From Dolomedes plantarius (taxonomy: Eukaryota > Arthropoda > Arachnida > Araneae > Dolomedidae): DNA of 64,000 nt. Shown piece by piece: positions 35,865 through 46,200 of the stretch (position 1 is the first letter of the stretch; every line of letters begins with the position of its first letter). The stretch is from the NCBI GenBank assembly GCA_907164885.2, contig OU015498.1, positions 125,146,727 through 125,210,726 of the forward strand, in the 5' to 3' direction. The position numbers and the translations under genes were made by a program. The notes beneath the pieces were generated by a model. It saw only the letters and a program-made list of their open reading frames with translations, was not told the DNA's origin and did not search any database.

Positions 35865-36040
35865 GTATAAGGGCTAGCGTTGTTAACTTCCCCACTGTGG
35901 GCTCGGGTTCGATTCCCGGATGAGGCTCCAGTGTGTTTGTTCTGTCCCCTAACAGGGAATAATGTTGGCTCACCTATACGGTGCATGTATAATCAAATAA
36001 CCACCAAGTTCACGAAGTGGATGGGAAAATATCCCGAGGA
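35865..36040 (+). mobile_element. tRNA-derived SINE-like element
   Basis: The segment GGGCTAGCGTTGTTAACTTC, then GGGCTCGGGTTCGATTCCCGG (35899-35919), looks like a tRNA T-arm with a good B box. It is followed by an unstructured body. The acceptor stem and a full cloverleaf cannot be formed by eye, so I call it SINE rather than tRNA gene. Confidence 0.5.
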
Positions 36041-36044
36041 GAAC

Positions 36045-36240
36045 GGCCGGGCGATGGCTGAATGACTAAGGCGCTGGCCTTCGGTACCAGAGTCTGTGGG
36101 TTCGAGTTCCACAATTGACATGGATGTTTGTAGCCGTTCGGAATCAACTTTAAGCAGTAGGTCCCGTCCTAATTAGCCCTCGTGTAGCAAAAAATGACCG
36201 TAGTGCCCCAAAACCCAAACCAAAGCAGAGGACAACGTGC
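36045..36240 (+). mobile_element. tRNA-derived SINE-like element
   Basis: GATGGCTGAATGACTAAGGC is a good A-box region and GTGGGTTCGAGTTCCAC a T-arm with B box; between them CTGG and CCAG can pair as an anticodon stem. The downstream body ends in the A-rich CCAAAACCCAAACCAAA. The head resembles a Leu/Ser-type tRNA without the long variable arm, as expected for a SINE. Confidence 0.6.
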
Positions 36241-36525
36241 CTACCACGTTGGAAACAATCATACATTGCTTTACTGCTTCTTCTTTAGAGATCTGTTTTC
36301 ACTGAGATACTCTTTTACTTTCATCAATCTCTTTTATTTATGTGTGTCTAAAGGAGAGGATGAAGTGAATAATTGGGTTAATAAAACGACAGGTTTGACG
36401 AATTGTTTTTAAGAACTTGAGGTTCACTTAGTGATAAAAAGAATACGGTTCGAAGAACGAACTTTCGCAACTTTCTTATAACCGTAATTTTGTATCCTTT
36501 TTTTTAAATTTCAAAATTAGGCTAA
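36241..36525. other. Spacer
   Basis: Nothing recognised. Confidence 0.4.
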
Positions 36526-36850
36526 TCGGACCCGTTGTAGCATAGTAGTAGCGCGTTGGGGGATGCTCACTCGAATCTGGACGAACGCCTTTAAATACCT
36601 TCTTGTCTTGGCCGCATATGGGCATGTTAAATATGTAGACCTGGAAGTCATTCTATGAGGTCACAGAAGGTAGAAGAAGGTACGATCCCCCCGATGTCAC
36701 CCATAGGGTGCTGGGTCAAGATTGAGGGGCAACAGGGGGTGGGGTTGGTTTATCTATATGGTGCTCCCATTGAAAGCGACCAACGATTCTCGAGGATTAT
36801 GGGCGAATATTTTGATTGACAAGTGTCCGGCATTGGCAAACAACAACATT
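36526..36850 (+). mobile_element. tRNA-derived SINE, family A, near full length
   Basis: The head contains TAGCATAGTAGTAGCGCG (A-box region) and ACTCGAATCTGGACG (B-box region). The body carries TTAAATACCTTCTTGTCTTG and GCATATGGGCATGTTAAATA. It ends GGCATTGGCAAACAACAACA. It defines the 3' end shared with the minus-strand copy at 15190-15412. Confidence 0.7.
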
Positions 36851-37895
36851 AGGCTAATCTAAGCTTAATTTAATTTGGTTTTAACAAATTTTATAACAGC
36901 TGTGAACTGTATATGTAAAAATAACGCTGCTCTTCGATTGACACTATAGATGATAGTTAAAATTATGCTGAAATTCATATAGAATACATATCTACAAATA
37001 AACATATAAATGCTTGTGAAAGAGAGGACAAAAACACATGAGGTGAATTTATACAACTAGTAATTTTTATATTGTCTTTCTATTATGACTAAAATTTGCA
37101 GCCATTTTAATCTTTCCCGTTTGATCGATTGACAGCGAGTATATCTAAAAAAATATATTTTTAAAAATACATTTTTTTCTCTGAAAGTTGCATGTATTTT
37201 ATCTATATAAGGGAAATATATTTCAGACAAATCTTTGAATCAAACAGAGGCTTAAGTAGGTAGTTATTTTCAAATTACAACCCAAATTCAAACTTCTATA
37301 ATCTGTTGTGTTTCTGTTTTTATATCTTAAGAGATTTGGAGGTTAAAAAAATGTTTTTCTTCTCATTTAAAGTTCTTAAAATGTTGGCATAGCAGTTGTC
37401 TAATATTCCCCCCCCCCCCCATTTTACAAACAACAGACAGTATTTTTTTCTCGAAAATTGTATAAAAATATAAGCCTGTTTCTTTCAACATCTCGACAAT
37501 CTGGGGAAGAAGAAAATATCGTTTTTTCGTTTATCAAATATATTGCTGATTTAAGAATGAAGTCTGTACTTAGAAATTATCTACTGTTTAAAATCGAATA
37601 TTGCTGAAATTATATTTTTACTGTGTCATTCGTAAAAGAAAGCTATGACGAGTGAAATTAATTATTTAAGTTGTTTTCATAAACTTATTTTAATGTTCCG
37701 AATAAAGTTTAATTTTATAAATTGTATTTATCTTTAAAGAAAACTACGAATATCTTAGCTATTAATTTTATCCGGTCATAAACAATTTTTTTACAACGTA
37801 GTAAGCAAAAACGGAATTGGTTGTAAATGGTAGTTTGCAACCCCTGTAATTTTCCTACATTTTAAACGTTTCTCATATCTGATGTATTTTATTAA
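36851..37895. other. AT-rich intergenic sequence
   Basis: A poly-C tract lies at about 37409-37420; otherwise nothing recognised. Confidence 0.5.
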
Positions 37896-38474
37896 CACTC
37901 AAACGGTACGGTGGGGGTCGGATCCGACCCAAGGGTGTGTTTTCTCCCTCCCGTACTCTCCCCTCTCCTTGCAAGAGATCGAGTTAACAAGGAACCCTAC
38001 AAACCAGTCTTGCAACAGGTGTTGGAGCGTTTGCAGTAAGTACGGATGTCTTTGTTGAAAAACGTTATTCATGATCACTAGTCATTATTTTTTAAGGATT
38101 TTAAAATTTTTTATTTCGACTTTGAAGGCTAAAAATATCAATATATATTATGTTTTACATTTTTGTGGTCGGAAATTTGGTTTCACTAACTTTTAAAACT
38201 AGGTACAAGACTAAATTACATATTAGACCTAATATATACAACATTTAATGTAAATGTCAGAGATTTTCTTTGTTTAGCAAAATTACAATTCGTTAGTCAT
38301 TTTTTCTACAAAAAGGTTTTTATTTCAGGTAAAATATTATCAATAAATGTTACTATACAACAAAAATGCTTATTGTGTACTTATTTCTACCAAAAACCTC
38401 ATGAGAAGTGATCGGGTTGGATACGACCCTACCGTACCATCTATTTCGTCTCAAACCACTGTACCGTTAAAGGG
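37896..38474. mobile_element. piggyBac-type MITE with TTAA target duplication
   Basis: TTAA flanks both ends (37892-37895, 38475-38478). The left end CACTCAAACGGTACGGTGG and the inverted right end CCCTTTAACGGTACAGTGG are related terminal inverted repeats. Just inside the left end is the palindromic GGGTCGGATCCGACCC, with a related GGTCGTATCCAACCCGATC inside the right end. At 579 bp with no coding sequence it is non-autonomous. TTAA duplication and CCC-type ends are typical of piggyBac relatives. Confidence 0.8.
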
Positions 38475-38478
38475 TTAA

Positions 38479-39357
38479 GAACGAAAATGATTTGAAATTT
38501 CTAGTAATAAGTGTATAACTATGAATTCATGGATACTGACAGCTTGAAACTTACTTCAAATGCTAGAAATCTTTGCTATACATAAACCATGAAATATTGA
38601 TATTCTAATGTATAAACCTTTTTTAGTATTTTTATAAAGTCAGTAATAATTTTTTGAAAGACATTTTTACTTCATTTTTTGTCTGCCTTTTGTGGTAAAT
38701 TTTTATGCTTAAAATTCATAAAAAAATTACAGGATAAAGAGACGGGGAATAAATAAACCGATACGAGAATATATGGGAAACTGTAAACAACAAAATATAT
38801 TTGTAACTCATAAAACTGAACATTTTCTGATCACGGACTAAGGTTACGATCCACAAACAGGTAACTTCTGTTCCATTCATGCGCATTGTTTTTTCTTTTC
38901 CTGACTTACGTCTGAAGCTAGTAAAATTTGACTTAAACTTGGCGAGTACGTGTGAATTACAGAAAGTTACGTGGAGCAAAGGTGAGTGCGTAAACGCTGA
39001 CTTTCAGCCATAGAAGTTTGAACAGAAGCCTTTTTAAAAAAAACTATCAAAGTAATTTTTTTTGGTATATCACTATTATAATGGACATTACATTTTCTGC
39101 AAGCATACGATGCACTACTTATATCGTTAATCTGGTGAAAAGGAAAGTTAGAACGCACTTAAGTGAAATAACTAGTCCAATGTCACTTCCCAAAAAGAAA
39201 AAAAAAGTCTACTTTAGCAAGATGCCGCCATGGTTGACAGGATTACACGTAAGTACCTTCTTTATTTAGCACCTAGTAGCTTAAACGGAATAAATGTACA
39301 AACAAAGCATATGATGTTGAATAAAGTATTATTTTCTATTTTTAAATACTACATTAT
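38479..39357. other. Intergenic sequence
   Basis: Two overlapping sub-90-residue frames on opposite strands near 39000-39270 have no recognisable domain. Confidence 0.4.
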
Positions 39358-39697
39358 CGTCTAGTGGCTAAGTGGTTAAGGCATTAGCCTGCCAAGCTGT
39401 GGGTGCGGGTTCGATTCTCGCATAAGACTTGGTTGTATTCTGGGGAACTCGTCAGTCTTCGGCTTACAAAAGGAGCCCGGTCTAAAAAGGGGAGCTGCAA
39501 CCCATCGTCCATCACCGGTGTCATCGTTTGTTCATAAAATTCTTCTGTGATTGTGAGTTATGTTTCTGTTTCCTTGTATTCATACGTACACCGGACTGGG
39601 GTGTGACGTATATAAGTCCAACCTCACTTGAGGCAATGGCACCCCCTCTTCTGCGGATAGTACTTATATTCGCAGGAATGACAACAAACAAATACTT
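39358..39697 (+). mobile_element. tRNA-derived SINE, Gly-like head
   Basis: AGTGGCTAAGTGGTTAAGGC (A box), TTAGCCTGCCAAGCT (resembling a Gly GCC anticodon arm) and GCGGGTTCGATTCTCGC (T arm with B box) form a clear tRNA-like head. A body of about 260 bp ends in GACAACAAACAAAT. The body does not obviously match families A or B. Confidence 0.75.
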
Positions 39698-40573
39698 CAT
39701 TTAAGATGAACACATTTACATCAGGAAAATGGTTAAATACATATCAGTTAAAGTTTTCATCATCTTGCGTCGTCATTTTGTAGTGACTTAACGGGAGATT
39801 AATTCCAGAAAGGCGGTCTTTATTCAAGTGCTCACAACTCACCCCCTTTTAACTGCTTTCAGTTATTAAAAACACATTCCTAACCGCACAGTATTTCAAG
39901 TGATAGTTAACTGGAACTTAAAATGTCTGAGAAATAGTCCTCACCTTACATTCCTTCTTCAGGTGCTTTGATCATCAAATACATTCGGCTTCTTGCAAAC
40001 AGGATGCAACCTTACTCAAAGGCCTTGATAATTCAACCTTTAATTTCCGTCTCCTTGTTTCTGAACTCTATTATTAATTAGCGTTGCTTTATGTAAAATG
40101 TTACTTACCTAAATAGCAAGTATGTGGGCAGCAACGTTTCGGTGGTGATGTTAGAGAGTGTCGCAAATGGCAAATCCCCATTGTGACGAAAATGAGAAGC
40201 TTTGTAAAATCCCCGTGCTAAAACTCACCATTTAATTCTAAAAGAATTATTTTTTACGCTTACTGTACAGTGATGGCTGGATGAGACGCAATAAACGTCC
40301 ACATTTTAATGCCTTTCTGACCCAAATGATATTTTTTTTGTAACACTACTGAGATGATATCCGGACGCTCTGAAATTATATCGTTCACTTGTTAAATAAC
40401 ATTTATTCGTATTGTTCAATGTTGTCGCACTGGGACTACGCAATGAGATCTTTAGCACAATCTAACGCCACTAAAAAAGGGCCCAAAATATACATTTTAA
40501 CATTACTAATATACATAACATGGATGAAATTTTGAAATAACATTTCTGCAAAAGCCAGTCTCACACAGACTTA
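39698..40573. other. Intergenic sequence
   Basis: No gene or bounded repeat recognised. Confidence 0.5.
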
Positions 40574-40728
40574 GGGCGTGTTCACACATGCCAAGTTCAA
40601 CATGTTTGACATGTTCAGTCCATCAGCGTCGGCGTTAAAGATTCCATTGGTTAAATAGGTCAATGATTGGTATATAATTGGTTAAAAATTTTAACGCTTA
40701 CGCTAACGGATTCTATGTGAACATGCTC
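40574..40728. mobile_element. Harbinger-type MITE
   Basis: The left end GGGCGTGTTCACACATG and inverted right end GAGCATGTTCACATAG are terminal inverted repeats. TTA flanks each end (40571-40573, 40729-40731), matching the 3-bp target duplication of PIF/Harbinger elements, whose ends often contain GTTCACA. It is 155 bp and non-coding. Confidence 0.75.
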
Positions 40729-40841
40729 TTAATGTGACGCTTCTGTTAAACCATAAGGCATGTCTCGCCATACTGCTGGTAGTAATTGTGATGAAAAGGA
40801 GTCTGGACAACAATGCACATAAAATGACACTTATCTATATA

Positions 40842-42066
40842 CACTCAAGAGCCAAAACATTATGACCACCTGTCAAAAACGAGTTGGCCCACCTTTGGCG
40901 CGCAACACAGTTTCAACCCGCCTTGGCATGGATGCCACAAGTCCTTGGTAGATGTCCGGAGACAGATTGTACTAGATGTTTAAGCAACGGTCACGCAAAT
41001 CCGAGATATTGCGAATTGGTGGTCTTTGAACTCTGAGCTTCCGTCCCATGACATCCCAAATGTGTTCTATCGGATTGAGATCCGGTGAGTTAGGCGGCCA
41101 GGACATTAACTGGAATTCAGCATCATGTTCCTGGAACCACTCCAACACAATTTTAGCCTTGTGACACGGGGCGTTGTCCTGTTGGAACATTCCATTTCCA
41201 GCTGGAAAAACAGAGGCCATGTAAGGGTGCAACTGGTCCGCAATGATGTTCAGATACCCTGTAGCATTCATGGTCTGCTCTACCACAACCACGGGTCCTA
41301 GAGACGCCCAAGAGAACGTCCCCTAAAGCATAATACAGCCACCACCGGCCTGGTGGCGGTTATGACCTACTGTACATTGAGGGAGCAACAGTTCGCCTGG
41401 AAGACGGCGTATCCTGACACGGCCATCGGCGTTATGAATGACAAACCGTGATTCATCTGACCAGGCAACTCTCTCCCACTGATCCATGGACCAGTCGCGA
41501 TGTTCCCGGGCCCAGCGCAGGCGCAGTTGGCGATGACGCTTGGTCAGCAAAGGTACACGAGTGGGACGTTTGCTGCGTAGCCCTATATCCAACAGTGTCC
41601 GCTGAATAGTGTGCTGCGATACTATTCTACTTGGCCCTGCATTGTATTGGGCTGTCAGCTGAGCCACTAACTGGCTCCGGTTTTGCTTCACCATGCGAGA
41701 CAGTCTCCGACGACCTTTTTCTTTGATAGCGTGTGGACGTCCAACACCATGTCGTTTACTACTGGTTTCACCGTCATTCATCCACTTTGCATAAGTAGTA
41801 ACAACTGTAGGTCGCGAACAACCCACGAGTCGTGCAGTTTCGGAAATACTTGTTCCGAGCCTTCGAGCCATTACAATCTGCCCTCTATCAAAGTCGCTTA
41901 GATCCGCAGCCTTTCCCATCATACACAGAAGTAAGTGAAAGAATGATTCTTCAGACTCTCCAGGCGCAGTTAAATACTACTTCCACCTGATCACGTGCCT
42001 TCCACGTCATCCAGGCGAATTCATTACAAAATGCAGGGGTGGTCATAATGTTTTGGCTCTTGAGTG
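40842..42066 (-). mobile_element. Tc1-like transposon inserted in Helitron H5
   Basis: A perfect 29-bp terminal inverted repeat begins CACTCAAGAGCCAAAACATT at both ends. TA is duplicated on each side (40840-40841, 42067-42068), taken from the TATATA of the Helitron 5' end. The 1225-bp element is almost filled by one transposase frame on the minus strand. Confidence 0.95.
40873..41922 (-). pseudogene. Tc1-like transposase, full length with two nonsense codons
   Basis: One phase runs from ATG (41922) to a TGA at 40873-40875, 349 residues, the normal length. It is broken only by TAG codons at 41323-41325 (codon 200) and 40972-40974, each where Trp (TGG) would fit. The amino part has the helix-turn-helix ([27 protein letters not shown]) and a VGRPHA linker. 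Catalytic motifs are AWSDESRF (Asp about 156), MFQQDNAPCH (Asp about 249) and PDLNPIEHIWD (Glu about 286). By my count 36 residues separate the last two, as in the DD36E branch of Tc1 elements. The terminal repeats remain perfect, so the copy could still be mobilised in trans. Confidence 0.92.
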
Positions 42067-42683
42067 TATATAAAACAGTTCCGTAACTGATTGACTGACT
42101 GATTTACTGACTGACAGATAACCCTCAGACAAAACCGCTGGACCTAAAGGGTTGAAATTTTGCATGGCGATTCTTCTTATAGTGTAGGGGTGCACTACGA
42201 AAGATTTTTGAAAAATTCTTCTTAGATTTATTAAAATTAAATTTTGAAGCTGTTTTTGCAACATTCTTTAAAGTTTGCATTTAAAATAATAATCTGATGG
42301 TTATAAAATTTATATTACGAGAAAGATCATAAAAATTCCTTTAAAATGAAATCTTTTTCGAATCTTTACCTCCCTTTTCCGATTTTTAGTGAATTTTTAA
42401 ACATTAATTTTTAGAATTTAATGTAATAAATGCTGATCACGTGGTGTCTTTTGTGATACTTTAAATTAATTTATCGTCACGTGCATAACGAAATAAATTA
42501 ACAAACAAAATTTATTTGTCTTTCTAATGCGGCAGACGATTGGACATTATCCAAAAATGAATTCATTGATCGTTGTATTTATTATAAATATATTTGTTTT
42601 TCATTTTTTGGCATTAACTGCATACATTGGCCGATGTATTTAAATTAAATGTACTCCGTAGCGAAACACGGGTATTCAGCTAG

Positions 42684-44158
42684 TTTTAAATAAAACTAGG
42701 AGAATAGTTATAAATACTTCTTGAAAGTTAATCCAACCAAATTATGCTAGTATCTCCAGAGAAGATAACGTTGGCTTATTGGTTTACAATTTTCTTTGTT
42801 CAGAGTCATTGTTTGGAATTAAAACCTCCAGACCTCGATTCATGTTGCAAATAGTATACAATGCTATATTATGTTTCTTTTGTTTTCATATACATATTAT
42901 CTTTTCAAGCAATGTTTTGTCAGTATTTAGCTGAAATAAGATACTTAAATATCAACGCATAAAATCCACTTAGTGCCTTTTAAATAACTGGAAACAATGG
43001 TTGCGGATTATTTTCTGAATCTTACTGAAATATTATATCGAGACTCCTTCCAATAATTGGAGTTTCATTTATATTCTGAAAGTTTAGTCACTTTCTTATT
43101 CTTATCTCTGTGCTAACAAAGCTTTATTATTAAACTCATTGAGACAAATGCGTGTATCTTTGAACTGGGTTTAAACTATTTATCATGATTAATAATAGAT
43201 GGGCACACCACTCTCACTAAATGCATTAGAGGAACATATAAAAGAGGCATCTCGCTATCTATTCGTTATGCTTAAAAAGGAACAGTCAACCTTAAATATT
43301 TCAGTCATTTAACTCACTTATCCTCAGTTTTCTACTTGAAAACATCTTTTAGAGGGAATTACTTATAATCTTATTTATAAAAGAAATTACCCTTCTGTGG
43401 CAACCGAGCCTTGTTTAAAAACGCTTAATAGCTTGTCCAGAGCCATTAATCATGCAAATATTAGCAACACTGAGAGACTGTGTTCACTGAAATAGTATCA
43501 AGCGGAACTTCAAAGACATTAATGTCATTTCGGAGAGGGAATCGAAAATGCTTCTTGAGTATTCATTATATTTTTCTGTTATCTGGAAACGCTTTTTGAA
43601 AGGGATCGAAGGAATAAGGAATTCTATAAATCACTGCTTAAGTTCTCTTTAGGATCTCATAAGATATCTAAAAGGTATAATTCAGCATCACAATTTTTTT
43701 TTCTTAAAGTTATGTACGATTCATTTTAGCTTCGAAATGACAGACATTAAATGAAGTGGCGTAGCATTTTTTAAAATCAAATATGTAAAAGGTTTCATAT
43801 TAGTTTAAGTGAGTCCTTTGATCTTTTTAGATATTAAACATCGGGAGCAAGAATTTTATAGAAAGCTTCGTTGCATATGTTATTAATTTTGGTTTGTGAC
43901 ACTCATTACTGTTATTTTTAGGTATTTTGTATTCATATGAAGGATGTTTTTTGGGCTTAATTAGTTGGAAAATATCTTTCTTTAACACTACTTTAAATAG
44001 CGCTACCCCGAAAGTCGGAATTTTAGTCGGATTAAAAATAAATTTAAACGTATCAAAATGTGTCTCAAAAGTTAGTATTTCGTTACTGATATAAAGGGGA
44101 AGAAATCTTGAAGATTTTACCTAAAGTAGTAATTGCATGTCGATTCTTAATTTTACAA
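42684..44158. other. AT-rich intergenic sequence
   Basis: No gene or bounded repeat recognised. Confidence 0.5.
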
Positions 44159-44410
44159 TTGAGGTGGTGAAAGGCAAAGTGGTGTAAGTCAGCAAGTCAA
44201 GTGGTGCACGTCCAAAGCGTTTTATTGCAAAATCTACAAAAAATTCCTGTATAAATTGAACAAATTATAATTCATAATAATTATTATAATATTTCAAATA
44301 ATAATTATTTACAATTCCACTATAAATTGAACACGGAGAGTATATTTTTGCCCTAAAATAAAAAAAAAATTAATATGTGACTTACACAACTTTGCCTTTC
44401 GTCCCCTCAA
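44159..44410. mobile_element. Small unclassified MITE with about 30-bp inverted ends
   Basis: TTGAGGTGGTGAAAGGCAAA and, inverted, TTGAGGGGACGAAAGGCAAA begin terminal repeats that continue through GTGTAAGTCA. The 252-bp element has an AT-rich, partly self-complementary centre (AATAATTATT repeats) and no coding sequence. No clear target duplication is visible, so the superfamily is open. Confidence 0.7.
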
Positions 44411-45029
44411 GTGTTTTATTGGTATTCAATAAATATGAACAAACGTAACTGACTAATGAATGGATCTATGCAGGATTTATCATAAAGTACTTTGGCAGTC
44501 TTTTAAAATAAAAAATCCATCACAAAAGTCTACATTAAAATATTTGTAAGCGCACTCGTATAACATTCAAAATATTTATTTCAGTTAAATTAAATAACAT
44601 TAATGTATACCTTAAAATAGTGAATTTCTGGTTTCAGTGCAAGTGAACTCAATTTTTATCTTATAGTCGTTTATACCAATTTGCAAACTGATGTTGTAAT
44701 GTTGATAAATGACATTGTACTGTTTTTTTCAGTGGCTAGAACATCTATCTGATGGCAGATTAGAATCTTATTCTGGTCATAACTATTTTAACGTAGGATT
44801 ACGTTCCACCATAACTGTCCTCCGGAAAGGAAAATTTCAGACGGTAAAACCCAGTCTGTATCGCTAGGACAAGAAGTAAACGGGTAGACAGAAAAGTACC
44901 AAAACACGTCAAAATTTTGACATACCTATAATCTATATACACATACGTACAGATATATCTACATATATACATAACACATACATACATATATACATACAAA
45001 AGAGATAATCAACGATAAGTAATCCTACC
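44411..45029. other. Intergenic sequence with a short ACATA-rich repeat
   Basis: A simple repeat of ACATA/TACATA units lies at 44933-44998. Nothing else recognised. Confidence 0.5.
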
Positions 45030-45033
45030 TTAA

Positions 45034-45587
45034 GACTGCCATGTACTAACCCCATTGGATTCGCTCACCTCAATGTTAACCTATGGAAAAAATTTGTCCA
45101 CGGATTTCCGATTTGGATTCACAGATTTAAAAAAAAAAATTGGACTCCGTCATAGAGATAGAAATTTTACATTTGTGTACATTTTTCGTTTTTTTTTTTA
45201 AATGCAATTAATATTTTAAAATTTAAATTATTCGGGGAAAAATCTGGTATGGTGTGATTTAAACGCGCATAAATTCCTTAGGTGGATGAAATTTATAAAA
45301 TAAATCCTGTAGCGCTTTGCAGAAAAGTTTAGGCTATCTGACAATACCAATTTTATTTGATTATCAGCATTTATGTACATGTAAATAGTTGACAAAAATA
45401 TTTTTAAAATAAAAAATCTGGGGGCAGCGCTTAACCCCCCTATAGAGAGAGAGCCATTACAATCCCTCAAAGTGTCAATCCTATGGGGGGTGGAATTATC
45501 GAACTTTCAACTGGACTCCTCCCACCACAAGAGTCTGCAAGAGGAGGAAAAGGGAAATACGATTTTTTTTCTTAGTACATAGCAGTC
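45034..45587. mobile_element. TTAA-flanked MITE (complete copy)
   Basis: TTAA on both sides (45030-45033, 45588-45591) bounds inverted ends GACTGCCATGTACTAA and GACTGCTATGTACTAA. The 554-bp interior has no coding frame of note. The left 200 bp match the truncated copy at 19247-19465 in the same orientation. TTAA duplication points to a piggyBac or Kolobok-like mover; the ends differ from those of the MITE at 37896-38474. Confidence 0.8.
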
Positions 45588-45656
45588 TTAATAACCCGCG
45601 GTAGTTTCGTTAGAAGACACTACCTGAAATTATTTTTTTTGAGATAGAAAACAAAT

Positions 45657-46200
45657 ATGTGTAAGATCAGTGTGAGAGATGGTCTCATTAAGTTGACGTC
45701 CAACAAAGCATGGGAAATTTTTTACTCAAGGTTTGGTGCTCCTAGACCTCTCGGTCGAGGGGCCGGAGTTGGGTTGGTGTGGTTTGCTTCCAGGGCATCG
45801 GAGTCCGTTGTGAGGACCTCGATGTTTGGTAATGGAGAGCGCGACTGTGAGTCTCCTGGGGAGTGGGATCCTCTGAGGGAGTCACTGTATCACCCTCAAA
45901 GTTTCGGTTGTCATCACTTCCAAGCAGTCTCGGCCGGAAACCGAGAGGCTAAGAGTGATAATGGACGTTGGGGCTTCGACTTTCGCCACATGGCGTTAGC
46001 TGTTGATTTACGACTGCTCCGTTAGTCTTAAATCAATACGTATCTGCGCTACTCTGAGCGAGGTGGGATTACATCACTTCCGTAGACGATAGAATCATCA
46101 GTTACTACGTAGTCGCATACCAAGAGGTGGAACGACGTATTATCTTTCTCCTAGACCTCTCGGAATTAAGGAGAAATGCCAAAGATGGTGGCTCTGATTT
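45657..46200 (+). other. GC-rich island with a 122-residue open frame
   Basis: This block is visibly more GC-rich than its surroundings. It contains CCTAGACCTCTCGG twice (45740 and 46150 areas) and an open frame beginning with ATG (45657-46025). The frame has no recognisable domain and its conceptual protein lacks any family resemblance I know. It may be a fragment of an unrecognised repeat or an exon; I cannot decide. Confidence 0.3.

Larger units (their letters stand above)
40834..42683 (+). mobile_element. Non-autonomous Helitron-like element (copy H5) split by a Tc1 element
   Basis: The 5' end TCTATATA (40834-40841) is separated by a complete Tc1 element from its continuation TATAAAACAGTTCCGTAAC (from about 42067). 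The 3' end is ACACGGGTATTCAGCTAG, followed by host T (42684); A (40833) precedes it. Without the Tc1 insertion and its duplicated TA it would be roughly 620 bp. It shares ends and about 450 bp with H4 (27745-28525). There is no coding sequence of its own. Confidence 0.85.

Noticed and set aside
35899..36110. Possible tRNA genes at 35.9, 36.1, 39.4 and 32.7 kb
   Set aside because: A and B box-like sequences are present, but complete cloverleaves with acceptor stems are not seen, and the tRNA-like parts are fused to SINE bodies with A- or AAC-rich tails.
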